42,944 bases of DNA, from assembly GCA_016763185.1 (NCBI GenBank), contig JAESUG010000204.1:1-42944 (forward strand), read 5' to 3'. Origin of the DNA: Robiginitomaculum sp. GTDB taxonomy: Bacteria; Pseudomonadota; Alphaproteobacteria; Caulobacterales; Maricaulaceae. The notes under the pieces were generated by a model. That model saw nothing but the letters and a program-made list of their open reading frames with translations. It ran no database searches and was not told where the DNA came from. Positions 1 to 7,907 of this stretch are shown piece after piece. A program made the translations under genes and the position numbers. Within the stretch, counting starts at the first letter, position 1; each line of letters begins with the position of its first letter.

Positions 1-1
1 A

Positions 2-1555
2 AAAACCAATATTGATGCCATCAATTTACAGCTGAAGCTTCCCAGTCTCGACAAAAAAATGAGCTTAAACGGTGATGTAAGCGTTAACGGTACGGCCTAT
101 ACCCTATCGTTAGGCCTCGCCTCGCTTCGTGGATTTTTAGAAGGCGCGCAAACAGCAGTGACCCTTGCCGTAGCCAGTGATTTCTTACGATTTTCATTTG
201 ACGGTGCCTTTGCCCAAAGCGAAGACTTGGAACTGGCTGGAACCATGAACATTGATGTTCCTTCTTTACAGAAACTAGCCAAAGAACAAGGTCAGACTTT
301 CTCGGCAAGCCCCGGTACATTCGAGAATTTTTCCGTAACGGGCTTCGTCAAAGGTCGTCCCAATCATTTAAGTTTTGACAATGCCAATTTGGTTTTTGAC
401 AACATCAAAGCAACTGGCAAATTCTCGGCCCAGCTTGGCGGTGCTACCCCGAAATTTTCAGGCAATCTGCGCGTGGCACGCCTTGACCTTAATCCGTATT
501 TGCCGCCCCCACCAGCCAAAAGCATAACCATTGCGCCTTGGGCAGATGACACGCTGTCAATGGAACCACTTCGGGCTGCCAATGGTAATTTCACATTGGA
601 TGTGGACAGCATCCTGGTTCGTAATATTGAGTTTGGCGCGACCACCCTACAAACCAATTTGGTAAATGGTCGATTGGAAGCCAACCTAACCAAAACCAGT
701 CTTTATGGCGGCGCTGGCACCGGCCAAATTGTCCTAAATGGACGAGGTAGAACACCGTCATTCTCGATGAAATTTAACATTGCAGATGTCGAAGCTTTGC
801 CGTTGTTTGACGCGGCTACTGGTTTCAACCGCCTGTCTGGTACCGGCGAGTTGGCTATAAGCTTGTTAACCTCTGGCACATCGGTGGATGCGATGATGAA
901 CAATTTATCAGGCACCACCAACCTACACTTGAGCGATGGTGCCATTCTTGGGATTAATTTGGCCAATGTGTTACGCAATGCCCAAACCTATTTGCTAACC
1001 GGCGCCCTGCCCGCCAATTTAAACACCCAAGAGAAAACCGATTTCTCCAGCTTGCAAGGTTCATTCAATATTGCGGGCGGCGTAGCCCGCAATACGGATA
1101 TGTTGATGGTTGGCCCGTTGGTGCGCGTTACCGGAAATGGCCAAGTCGACCTTGGTCAGCAAACCCTAGATTATCGTATCACCCCCAAAGCCGTTGCCTC
1201 GTTACAAGGCCAAGGCGGCAAAACCGACTTGAGCGGCCTCAGCGCACCGTTTCGCATCCACGGCTCTTGGAACAACGTAAAAGCCGGAATTGACACCAAA
1301 GCTTTGGCCGAAATCGTAGCCAACCAAGCCAAAACCCAAGTTCGCAAATTGATCGGTGACAATATCGGCGGTGATGTCGGCAAAGTACTACAAGGATTGC
1401 TCGGCCCCAAACCGGAACCCACCGCCCAGCCAACATCGGAGCCACCAACCGAAAAATCCGACGAGGAAAAAGCTTTGGAAACATTGGGGAATTTGTTTGG
1501 TTTTGGTAAAAAACAAGAACCACCTACCGAAGAAGCAAAAGACGGTGATGAATAA
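2..1555 (+). CDS. AsmA-family protein, C-terminal part (5' end outside window)
   Basis: The reading frame is open back to base 2 with no stop, so the gene starts outside the window; the ATG at 59 is internal. About 517 residues are visible. The sequence alternates short beta-strand-like stretches with Asn/Gly turns, as in the repetitive beta-groove region of AsmA/YhdP-type proteins, and includes a conserved-looking stretch near 840-1000 (GTGELAISLLTSGTSVDAMM, then LSDGAILGINLANVLRNAQT) typical of the AsmA C-terminal domain. The last ~60 residues are Pro/Glu/Lys-rich and probably disordered. AsmA proteins are inner-membrane-anchored periplasmic proteins linked to outer-membrane assembly and phospholipid transport. 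That role here is inferred from the family; the membrane anchor would lie upstream of the window. Confidence 0.85.
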   Translation, partial: KTNIDAINLQLKLPSLDKKMSLNGDVSVNGTAYTLSLGLASLRGFLEGAQTAVTLAVASDFLRFSFDGAFAQSEDLELAGTMNIDVPSLQKLAKEQGQTFSASPGTFENFSVTGFVKGRPNHLSFDNANLVFDNIKATGKFSAQLGGATPKFSGNLRVARLDLNPYLPPPPAKSITIAPWADDTLSMEPLRAANGNFTLDVDSILVRNIEFGATTLQTNLVNGRLEANLTKTSLYGGAGTGQIVLNGRGRTPSFSMKFNIADVEALPLFDAATGFNRLSGTGELAISLLTSGTSVDAMMNNLSGTTNLHLSDGAILGINLANVLRNAQTYLLTGALPANLNTQEKTDFSSLQGSFNIAGGVARNTDMLMVGPLVRVTGNGQVDLGQQTLDYRITPKAVASLQGQGGKTDLSGLSAPFRIHGSWNNVKAGIDTKALAEIVANQAKTQVRKLIGDNIGGDVGKVLQGLLGPKPEPTAQPTSEPPTEKSDEEKALETLGNLFGFGKKQEPPTEEAKDGDE

Positions 1556-1687
1556 ATCTGCGCCAACTGCTTGTTTCTTCTCAATAGAAAGTTTGAAATT
1601 GCCGAAGTAATAATTTAAGCTAGACGGACGCTTAAAAACTGGGTTGATGCTCAAAGCCCAGACCATTCCTTATTCATGGAGACCTTG

Positions 1688-2170
1688 ATGTCACCCTTCC
1701 AACGCTCGGCGATATTTTCGTCGGTTTGTCTGCTGTTATCCGCTTGTGGCGCTGAACCAACCCAGCCAGCCAATACGTCACCTGCGAACACAACGCCAGC
1801 ACCGGCACCGGTGAATATTGAGTTACCGGCAGAGCTAGCCGGTGCTGATCTTCGCGCTGGCCAAGGTGAATACGCCAAATGCCGGGCCTGTCATACGGTT
1901 GATACCGGCGGGCCAAATCGAGTGGGGCCAAACCTGTACGGCATATTTGGCCAAGCTACTGCCCAAAACCCGAAATTTCGCTATTCAAAGCCGATGCAAA
2001 ATAGTGACATAGTGTGGGATATCCCAACCATGGATCAATGGCTGGCCAATCCACGTACATTTTTACCCGGCACCAGCATGATATTTGTTGGGGTTCGCGA
2101 TGATACCAAACGCAAAAACTTGATGGCCTATCTATATGTACAAACCGGCGGCGAAGCGCAAAACGATTAG
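1688..2170 (+). CDS. Lipoprotein cytochrome c (class I, c2-like)
   Basis: A 160-residue protein. The ATG at 1688 is preferred over the in-frame ATG at 1676 because a GGAGA ribosome site lies 6 nt upstream of it. The N-terminus is a lipoprotein signal ending in the lipobox LSAC (Cys20), followed by a Thr/Pro/Ala-rich linker to about residue 45. The haem attachment motif CRACH is at residues 65-69 and Met131 in PGTSM is the likely sixth haem ligand. The G-x-VGPNLYGIFG stretch is typical of mitochondrial-type and c2 cytochromes. The protein should be membrane-tethered in the periplasm and carry electrons between respiratory complexes. No oxidase or reductase gene is adjacent, so its partner is unknown. 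Confidence 0.9.
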   Translation: MSPFQRSAIFSSVCLLLSACGAEPTQPANTSPANTTPAPAPVNIELPAELAGADLRAGQGEYAKCRACHTVDTGGPNRVGPNLYGIFGQATAQNPKFRYSKPMQNSDIVWDIPTMDQWLANPRTFLPGTSMIFVGVRDDTKRKNLMAYLYVQTGGEAQND

Positions 2171-2221
2171 AATAGATGACAGCGCGCAGCAGAGCGTTTA
2201 TTATGTCCATCCCTTTGATAG

Positions 2222-3787
2222 ATGTGTGATGTACAAAGCATGAGAAAATACTCCGACAAACTGGCCCATAAAAACCTGTTCACGGCGTTACTACAAGCCA
2301 AGTCCAGATACGGCGGTAAAACTGATGCCATCGTCGATGCCGATGACCGTGTATTGACCTATGCCGAGATCATCCGAGCCAGCTTTGCCATTGGCAGCGT
2401 GCTCACCCGCCATACCAAAAAGGGCGAAAAAGTCGGTATCATGCTACCGACCGGAGCCGGGGCAATCATTGCGTTCTTCTCGGTTTTGGCGATGGGTCGG
2501 ATACCGGCGATGATGAATTTTACCGCCGGCACTAGAAACCTTAAATTTGCCTGTCAAGCTGCTGAAATTAAATCGATTATTACGGCACATCGATTTATTG
2601 AATTGGCCGAACTAGAGCCACTGATTGCCTCGCTTACCGACACCGCCGTGTTTTTGTATCTTGAAGACTTACGCGAAGAAATGAATGCAAAAGACAAGGT
2701 ATTTGCGATATTGGGACCGATATTTCCGTGGGTGTTTGCGTCTCTTGCCCATTATGCCGAACCGGGCGTTATTCTTTTTACCTCCGGCACTGAAGGCGAC
2801 CCCAAAGGTGTAGTGCTCTCGCACGCCAATGTGGTCGGTAATGTCGAGCAAATTCGTTGTCATATTGATCTACGCACCGATGATATTGTGTTCAACCCAT
2901 TGCCCACTTTTCATTGTTTTGGCTTAACCGGCGGTGTGTTATTACCGTTATTTTCGGGGATGAAAGCGGCACTTTACCCGTCGCCCTTGCACACCAAAAC
3001 CATCCCAGAGCGAATTCGAACCACGGGTGCTACCATATTATTTGCCACCGACACCTTCATTAGCCGCTATGCCAGAGCTGGCAATCAAGGCGATTTGGAC
3101 AGCATACGCTTTGCCGTTTGCGGTGCCGAGCGCGTTCGCGACGAAACCAGATCAATGATCCGCAAAAAATATAACGTGCCATTACTAGAAGGCTATGGCG
3201 CAACCGAGACCGCCCCGGTGATTGCGGTCAATCAACCCGATGACAACCGCCACGGCACGGTGGGCAAGCTGTTACCCGGCATTGAACACCGCCTCGAACC
3301 GGTACCAGGCATCGAAGAAGGTGGCCGCTTGTTCGTACGCGGGGTCAATGTCATGTCGGGCTATCTCTATCCCAGCGCCCCCGGCATTGTCGAAGCGCCG
3401 CAGGACCAATGGCACGACACCGGCGATATTGTCGAAGTCAGCACAGAAAATTACATAACCATCAAAGGCCGGGCCAAAAGATTTGCCAAAATTGGCGGTG
3501 AAATGGTCTCCCTAGCCGTAGTCGAAAATTGCGCCAAAGCGGTATGGCCCGACAACGAACACGTCGCCACCACCCGCCCCGACGCAAAAAAGGGCGAAAC
3601 CATCATCCTCACCAGCGATAGCCCCGATGCCAACCGCGCCGAATTACAAGTATGGGCCAAATCCCACGGCGTACCCGAACTGGCCGTCCCCCGCAAAATC
3701 GAAATCGTCGAAACCATCCCAGTACTGGGCACCGGCAAAGTAGATTACGTAGCCGTCGAACGCGATTTAGAGGCCAAGGGCTATTAA
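2222..3787 (+). CDS. Aas-like acyl-ACP / acyl-CoA synthetase (AMP-forming), stand-alone
   Basis: A 521-residue ANL-superfamily enzyme that would adenylate a fatty acid and transfer it to ACP or CoA. Visible motifs are the phosphate loop LFTSGTEGDPKG (185-196), FNPLPTFHCFGLTGG (224-238), YGATET (325-330), DTGD (399-402), the hinge region GRAKRFAKIGGE (416-427) and a C-terminal Lys in GTGKVDY. The GTEGDPKGVVLSHAN and PLPTFHCFGLTGG segments resemble the synthetase half of Aas, the bifunctional 2-acylglycerophosphoethanolamine acyltransferase/acyl-ACP synthetase. The PlsC-like half is absent and no PlsC gene is adjacent. No clear ribosome site precedes 2222 or the alternative ATG at 2240, so the start is uncertain. 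The carrier (ACP or CoA) cannot be decided from sequence alone. Confidence 0.85.
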   Translation: MCDVQSMRKYSDKLAHKNLFTALLQAKSRYGGKTDAIVDADDRVLTYAEIIRASFAIGSVLTRHTKKGEKVGIMLPTGAGAIIAFFSVLAMGRIPAMMNFTAGTRNLKFACQAAEIKSIITAHRFIELAELEPLIASLTDTAVFLYLEDLREEMNAKDKVFAILGPIFPWVFASLAHYAEPGVILFTSGTEGDPKGVVLSHANVVGNVEQIRCHIDLRTDDIVFNPLPTFHCFGLTGGVLLPLFSGMKAALYPSPLHTKTIPERIRTTGATILFATDTFISRYARAGNQGDLDSIRFAVCGAERVRDETRSMIRKKYNVPLLEGYGATETAPVIAVNQPDDNRHGTVGKLLPGIEHRLEPVPGIEEGGRLFVRGVNVMSGYLYPSAPGIVEAPQDQWHDTGDIVEVSTENYITIKGRAKRFAKIGGEMVSLAVVENCAKAVWPDNEHVATTRPDAKKGETIILTSDSPDANRAELQVWAKSHGVPELAVPRKIEIVETIPVLGTGKVDYVAVERDLEAKGY

Positions 3788-3789
3788 CT

Positions 3790-3885
3790 GACAAGAACTG
3801 GACCCCGGATCGTAGTCCGGGGACCGATCATTGGCTCAACACATTCCTCAGTCCACGGCCCCCGCGCCGGGATCCAGTTCTTGTC
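3790..3885. repeat. 96-bp palindromic intergenic repeat (family member A)
   Basis: The outer arms at 3790-3808 and 3867-3885 are 19-bp inverted repeats with one mismatch, reading GACAAGAACTGGACCCCGG in the left arm. A second hairpin, CCCCGGA-N6-TCCGGGG, lies inside at 3803-3822. It begins 3 bp after the acyl-ACP synthetase stop and faces the 3' end of the aldolase gene, so it could act as a bidirectional terminator. It shares AAGAACTGGA (or its complement) with the elements at 4841-4925 and 14435-14605. Confidence 0.85.
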
Positions 3886-3906
3886 CAGGAGCCGTAAAGA
3901 ACATCC

Positions 3907-4761
3907 CTAATGTCTCCACCCAGGAAGACTCCGCTCTAGTTTACGCAGCAGGCCGGGCCAGATTAAATTATCACCAAAGCCGGGCATGAATGCGGCGGCG
4001 CCTTGCTCGTGGACGCGGTGGCCCATTTCGGCAGGTTCTTCGTGCAGATGGGCTTCACCACCAGCAGCTTGGGCGAGGATTTGTGTTTTGCAGGCGTTTT
4101 CCAGAAAATACATGCGAGCAAAGGCAATGGCACAGTTTTCCCCGACGCTTAATGTACCGTGATTGCGGAGCATGAGCAGGTTTTTGCTCCCTAATGACGC
4201 AACAATCCGCTGGCGCTCGTCCAGATCAAGGGCGATCCCCTCATAGTCATGATAGGCCAGATCATCATGCACCACCATTGCGGGTTGGGTGTACCGCCGC
4301 AAGCCCTTCTTTTGCACGGAAACCGCAATGCCATAAGGAGTGTGCAAATGCATGACGCACCCTGCGTCTTTGCGCGCATTGTGGACCGCGGAATGGATGG
4401 TAAATCCGGCCGGGTTCACAAAATATGGCGAGCTACCGATAATATTCCCATCCAAATCAATTTTCACCAAGCTCGACGCGGTCATCTCGTCAAACAACAC
4501 GCCGTATGGATTGATTAAAAACCGCTCTTGCATCTGATCATCTGCGTCCGGTTCGTCCGGTAATCGTGCCGAAATATGAGTAAAAACCAAATCCGTCCAG
4601 CCATAGACGGCGGTTAACCGGTACAGGGCCGCCAACTCAACTCGCGCCTGCCATTCTGTTGGCGAGACTTTATTCTCCAGACGCTCTATTTGAGTGGGAT
4701 CAACAATATCAAAACCAGAACTAACGCCCATGGCCATGGGTATATCTGCTTGCTTGTTCAT
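3907..4761 (-). CDS. Class II aldolase/adducin-family protein
   Basis: A 284-residue protein if started at the ATG at 4761, which has AAGGA 8 nt upstream. The open frame runs back to 4833 but has no ribosome site there. Family features are FTHISAR, an HLHTPYG motif with the paired metal-binding histidines, and RNHGTL with the third histidine. These bind the divalent metal in L-fuculose-phosphate aldolase and relatives. The sequence resembles the long group often annotated only as class II aldolase/adducin-domain protein, so substrate and reaction are unknown. The gene follows lpd on the same strand but is separated by 217 bp containing a strong inverted repeat, so it is probably not part of the pdh operon. 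Confidence 0.85.
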   Translation of the reverse strand: MNKQADIPMAMGVSSGFDIVDPTQIERLENKVSPTEWQARVELAALYRLTAVYGWTDLVFTHISARLPDEPDADDQMQERFLINPYGVLFDEMTASSLVKIDLDGNIIGSSPYFVNPAGFTIHSAVHNARKDAGCVMHLHTPYGIAVSVQKKGLRRYTQPAMVVHDDLAYHDYEGIALDLDERQRIVASLGSKNLLMLRNHGTLSVGENCAIAFARMYFLENACKTQILAQAAGGEAHLHEEPAEMGHRVHEQGAAAFMPGFGDNLIWPGLLRKLERSLPGWRH

Positions 4762-4840
4762 TATCGCATTCCTTGTGTTTTCTTGGCTCAGTATAGCAAA
4801 GTTTTGCCAAATGAGAATAGGAACACTTTCCACATCACGC

Positions 4841-4925
4841 TGTCATTCCGATGAAAATCGGAATCCAGTTCTTTCACCAATCACGGTATGACAAAAGCTA
4901 GATTCCGATTTTCATCGGAATGACA
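4841..4925. repeat. Perfect 25-bp inverted repeat (family member B)
   Basis: The arms at 4841-4865 and 4901-4925 are perfect reverse complements of 25 bp around a 35-bp spacer. The left arm begins TGTCATTCCGATGAAAATCG. Each arm is also partly self-complementary (ATTCCGAT/ATCGGAAT), so the element can form one long stem or two short hairpins. The spacer side carries TCCAGTTCTT (4864-4873), shared with the elements at 3790 and 14435. It lies between the lpd stop and the aldolase start and could end pdh-cluster transcripts. Confidence 0.9.
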
Positions 4926-4978
4926 ATGGGTGGTGATGGCAAGGCATAGTTTTATCAACTTGTAAGCCCATCTAACCC

Positions 4979-6394
4979 CTACATATGGATGCCGCGATCA
5001 TAGGCGTTTAATACGCTTTCGTGCATCATTTCGCTTAACGTCGGATGGGCGAATACGGTTTCCAGCAACTCGGCTTCGGTGGTTTCCAAGGTGCGGCCAA
5101 TGACAAAACCTTGAATCAACTCGGTAACTTCGGCGCCGATCATATGGGCGCCAAGCAATTCACCGGTTTTGGCGTCAAAAATGGTTTTGATGAAGCCTTC
5201 GGCCTCGCCCATTGCGATGGCTTTACCATTGCCGATGAAGGGGAATTTGCCGACCCGAATTTCGACCCCAGCGTCTTTTGCCGCTTGTTCGCTTAACCCA
5301 ACTGAGGCAATTTGCGGACGGCAATAGGTGCAGCCAGCGATATTGGCGTGGTTTAATGGATGCGGGCTTTCGCCTGCGATTTTTTCGACGCAAATCACGC
5401 CCTCATGACTGGCTTTGTGGGCCAACCACGGCGGTGCGGTGATATCACCGATGGCATAGAGACCTTTGACATTGGTTTTGGAGTATTCGTCAACGACCAC
5501 ATGGCCTCGGTCCAATTTAACCCCCAGTTTGCCAAGGCCGATATCATCGGTGTTGGCTTCGATCCCAATCGCTAAAATCACGCGCTCGGCCTCTATTTTG
5601 TTGATTTTACCGTCGGCGAGGAGGATTTGCGCTTGGACATTACCCGCCTGTTTGGTGATTTTCTTGACTTGGGCGCTGGTTAGGATTTCCATGCCCTGTT
5701 TGGCAAAGGCTTTCTCGGCAAAGGCGCTAATTTCGGTATCTTCAACCGGCAAAATACGCTCTTGCATTTCTACCAAAGTTACCTTGCACCCAAAGGCTTG
5801 GTAAAAACTGGCGAACTCAATGCCAATTGCGCCCGATCCAATGACCAATAATGATTTTGGCATAATGTCGGGCACCATGGCTTCGCGGGCGGTCCAGATC
5901 AATTTGCCATCCGGCTCCAGCCCAAGTGCCGGTATGGTGCGCGCCCGCGCCCCCGTTGCTAAGATCACATGTTTCGCCGTTAAATTGCTTTGCTTGCCGG
6001 CTTTGTCGGTTACCACCACCATTGGCGCGTCTTTGCCCTTGGCCAAGCGCCCTTCGCCCGCGATAACTTCAACCTTGTTCTTTTTGAGTAAAAACTTCAC
6101 CCCTTGCGACAATTGTCCGGCGACATCGCGCGAGCGTTTGACGATTTTTGCCAAATCAAAGCCGGGTTTCGGGCATGACAGGCCATATTGTTCCGCATGA
6201 CCCATTAACTCGAATACCTCCGCCGAGCGCAACAAGGCTTTGGTCGGGATACAGCCCCAGTTCAAACAAACGCCGCCTAGTTCTTCGCGCTCGACCACGG
6301 CCACGGTTAATCCCAATTGGGCGGCGCGAATGGCGGCCACATACCCGCCGGGGCCAGAGCCAATGATCACAAGGTCAAATTGAGTTACGTTCAT
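4979..6394 (-). CDS. lpd: Dihydrolipoyl dehydrogenase (E3)
   Basis: A 471-residue flavoprotein that reoxidises dihydrolipoyl groups of 2-oxoacid dehydrogenases with NAD+. The N-terminal FAD-binding motif is IIGSGPGGYVAA (10-21). The redox-active disulfide is GGVCLNWGCIPT, with Cys43 and Cys48. The NAD-binding GSGAIGIEFA and the catalytic dyad motif HPTLSE (His450, Glu455) are present, and the length is normal. The ATG at 6394 lies 1 bp after the stop of the upstream thioesterase gene, with AAGGAAG just before it, so translation is probably coupled. Position downstream of pdhA, pdhB and pdhC suggests it serves pyruvate dehydrogenase; a second lpd for other complexes may exist elsewhere. Confidence 0.97.
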   Translation of the reverse strand: MNVTQFDLVIIGSGPGGYVAAIRAAQLGLTVAVVEREELGGVCLNWGCIPTKALLRSAEVFELMGHAEQYGLSCPKPGFDLAKIVKRSRDVAGQLSQGVKFLLKKNKVEVIAGEGRLAKGKDAPMVVVTDKAGKQSNLTAKHVILATGARARTIPALGLEPDGKLIWTAREAMVPDIMPKSLLVIGSGAIGIEFASFYQAFGCKVTLVEMQERILPVEDTEISAFAEKAFAKQGMEILTSAQVKKITKQAGNVQAQILLADGKINKIEAERVILAIGIEANTDDIGLGKLGVKLDRGHVVVDEYSKTNVKGLYAIGDITAPPWLAHKASHEGVICVEKIAGESPHPLNHANIAGCTYCRPQIASVGLSEQAAKDAGVEIRVGKFPFIGNGKAIAMGEAEGFIKTIFDAKTGELLGAHMIGAEVTELIQGFVIGRTLETTEAELLETVFAHPTLSEMMHESVLNAYDRGIHM

Positions 6395-6395
6395 T

Positions 6396-7166
6396 TCATG
6401 CTTCCTTTAATGGTGGGGCTGCTGTTGGACGGCCATCTTCGCCCAAGGCTACCATCACAAATTCCCCAACCGTGGCTTGGCGGCGTTCGCCATTGGTGAG
6501 ATCCTCGGCCCATAATTCCACCGCCACTCGCATCGAGGAGCGGCCAACACGCACCACTTGCGTACATAATTCCACCAATTCGCCCACATGGACCGAATGG
6601 GCAAAGTTGATCTCGTGTAATGCCGCCATCACCACCGAACAACGGGCATGGCGACTGGCCGCAATAAAAGCCGCTTTTTCCATCAAGGCCAAGGCTCTAC
6701 CGCCAAACAATAGGCCGCGATGGTCGGTATCGCCGGGGAATACCAGTTCAACATTACGGGTTCTTATTGGCGAAACCGGTACATAGTCCGGCACGGGCGG
6801 CAACGGTGTTTTGTTGGTTTTACGGTCCGTGGCCACCATCACAAAATCGCCTTGGGTGGTGACGTGCCTGCGGCCCGTGATTAGATTTTCTGCCGTTAGG
6901 CTGACCCGCACATTTAATGACGAGCGACCAACACTACGAATTTCACCCATCACATCGACGATTTCGCCAACCAATACCGGGTTTTTGAAATCAGTACGCT
7001 CTACGGCGGCCGTAACAAACCCGCGCCGCGCAAAGCGCGCAGCGGTCAAAAATGCCACTTTGTCCATAAACGCCAAGGCCGCGCCGCCAAACATATTGCC
7101 TTGGTGATTGGTTTGATCTGGAAATACCAAATCCACAAGCCGCACTTTATGTTGGGCTATGCTCAC
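6396..7166 (-). CDS. Acyl-CoA thioesterase with two hotdog domains
   Basis: A 256-residue protein with two YciA-like hotdog domains. The first begins LVFPDQTNHQGNMFGG (about 11-28) and the second LVFPGDTDHRGLLFGG (about 139-154); each keeps the catalytic-type Asn/Asp and the GG turn of acyl-CoA thioesterases. The start is GTG at 7166, overlapping the marC stop by 4 bp (GTGA), and the stop lies 1 bp before lpd. This arrangement implies co-translation with its neighbours. The enzyme would hydrolyse acyl-CoA to free acid and CoA. Its presence in the pdh cluster suggests control of acetyl- or acyl-CoA pools, which is inference. Substrate chain length is unknown. Confidence 0.88.
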   Translation of the reverse strand: MSIAQHKVRLVDLVFPDQTNHQGNMFGGAALAFMDKVAFLTAARFARRGFVTAAVERTDFKNPVLVGEIVDVMGEIRSVGRSSLNVRVSLTAENLITGRRHVTTQGDFVMVATDRKTNKTPLPPVPDYVPVSPIRTRNVELVFPGDTDHRGLLFGGRALALMEKAAFIAASRHARCSVVMAALHEINFAHSVHVGELVELCTQVVRVGRSSMRVAVELWAEDLTNGERRQATVGEFVMVALGEDGRPTAAPPLKEA

Positions 7167-7804
7167 GAAACGAAAAACACGTTGTGTAGGCCATCAAGAA
7201 TGAGCTGCATCGACAATGCCGCCAACAGCACGCCAAACACCCGTGTAATCAATGCCCCAAAGCTATGACCCAGTTTTTGCAACAACCAGGGTGCAATGAG
7301 CAGCAAACCCAAAGCAATCAACATATTGGCCGTCATCGCGCCAACGATCACCCCTTTGGCCGTCCAATCATTGGCTTGTGACATGAAAATCATCATTGCC
7401 GCAATGGCACCCGGTCCGCCCAAAAGTGGGATCGCCAACGGAAACACCGAAATATCTTCAGGGCCGTCTTCGTCTTCGGATATCGCCTCGGCACGGCTTT
7501 CTCGGCGGGCTTGGCGTTTGCCGAACAACATTTCCAATGACATTAACAATAGCATCAAGCCACCCGCAATTCGAAACGCATCCAATGATACACCCATGCG
7601 CGATAACAACCACTCGCCACCAAAGGCAAAGCTGAGCAACAACAACGACGCAAACATCGTGCCTTTTATGGCCATTTTTCGTCTATAGGCTGCGGGTTGT
7701 CCCGCCGTCATCGTCGCAAAGATTGGGGCTACACCCAACGCGTCAATCAACACAAACAAGGTCACAAACGCCGTAAGAAATAAATCAAGCATTGCAGTAT
7801 CCAT
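7163..7804 (-). CDS. MarC-family integral membrane protein
   Basis: A 213-residue hydrophobic protein starting at the ATG at 7804, which has AAGGA 10 nt upstream. The frame stays open to 7849, but the added residues are charged and have no ribosome site. It has six likely membrane segments, a central polar loop (FGKRQARRESRAEAISEDED) and the family signature region PLAIPLLGGPGAIAAMM. MarC proteins (UPF0056) are inner-membrane proteins of uncertain function; the old link to multiple antibiotic resistance is not supported for most members. It lies 103 bp downstream of pdhC and overlaps the thioesterase gene by 4 bp. Confidence 0.88.
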   Translation of the reverse strand: MDTAMLDLFLTAFVTLFVLIDALGVAPIFATMTAGQPAAYRRKMAIKGTMFASLLLLSFAFGGEWLLSRMGVSLDAFRIAGGLMLLLMSLEMLFGKRQARRESRAEAISEDEDGPEDISVFPLAIPLLGGPGAIAAMMIFMSQANDWTAKGVIVGAMTANMLIALGLLLIAPWLLQKLGHSFGALITRVFGVLLAALSMQLILDGLHNVFFVS

Positions 7805-7907
7805 CAAAATTAGTTCCTTGTTTTGCTCGAATTTGCGATTAATCTTCACTACCCAACGGGAGTTTCACCATAGGTTCTATGCAAAAATGCGTGGCTATAG
7901 GTTTTAA

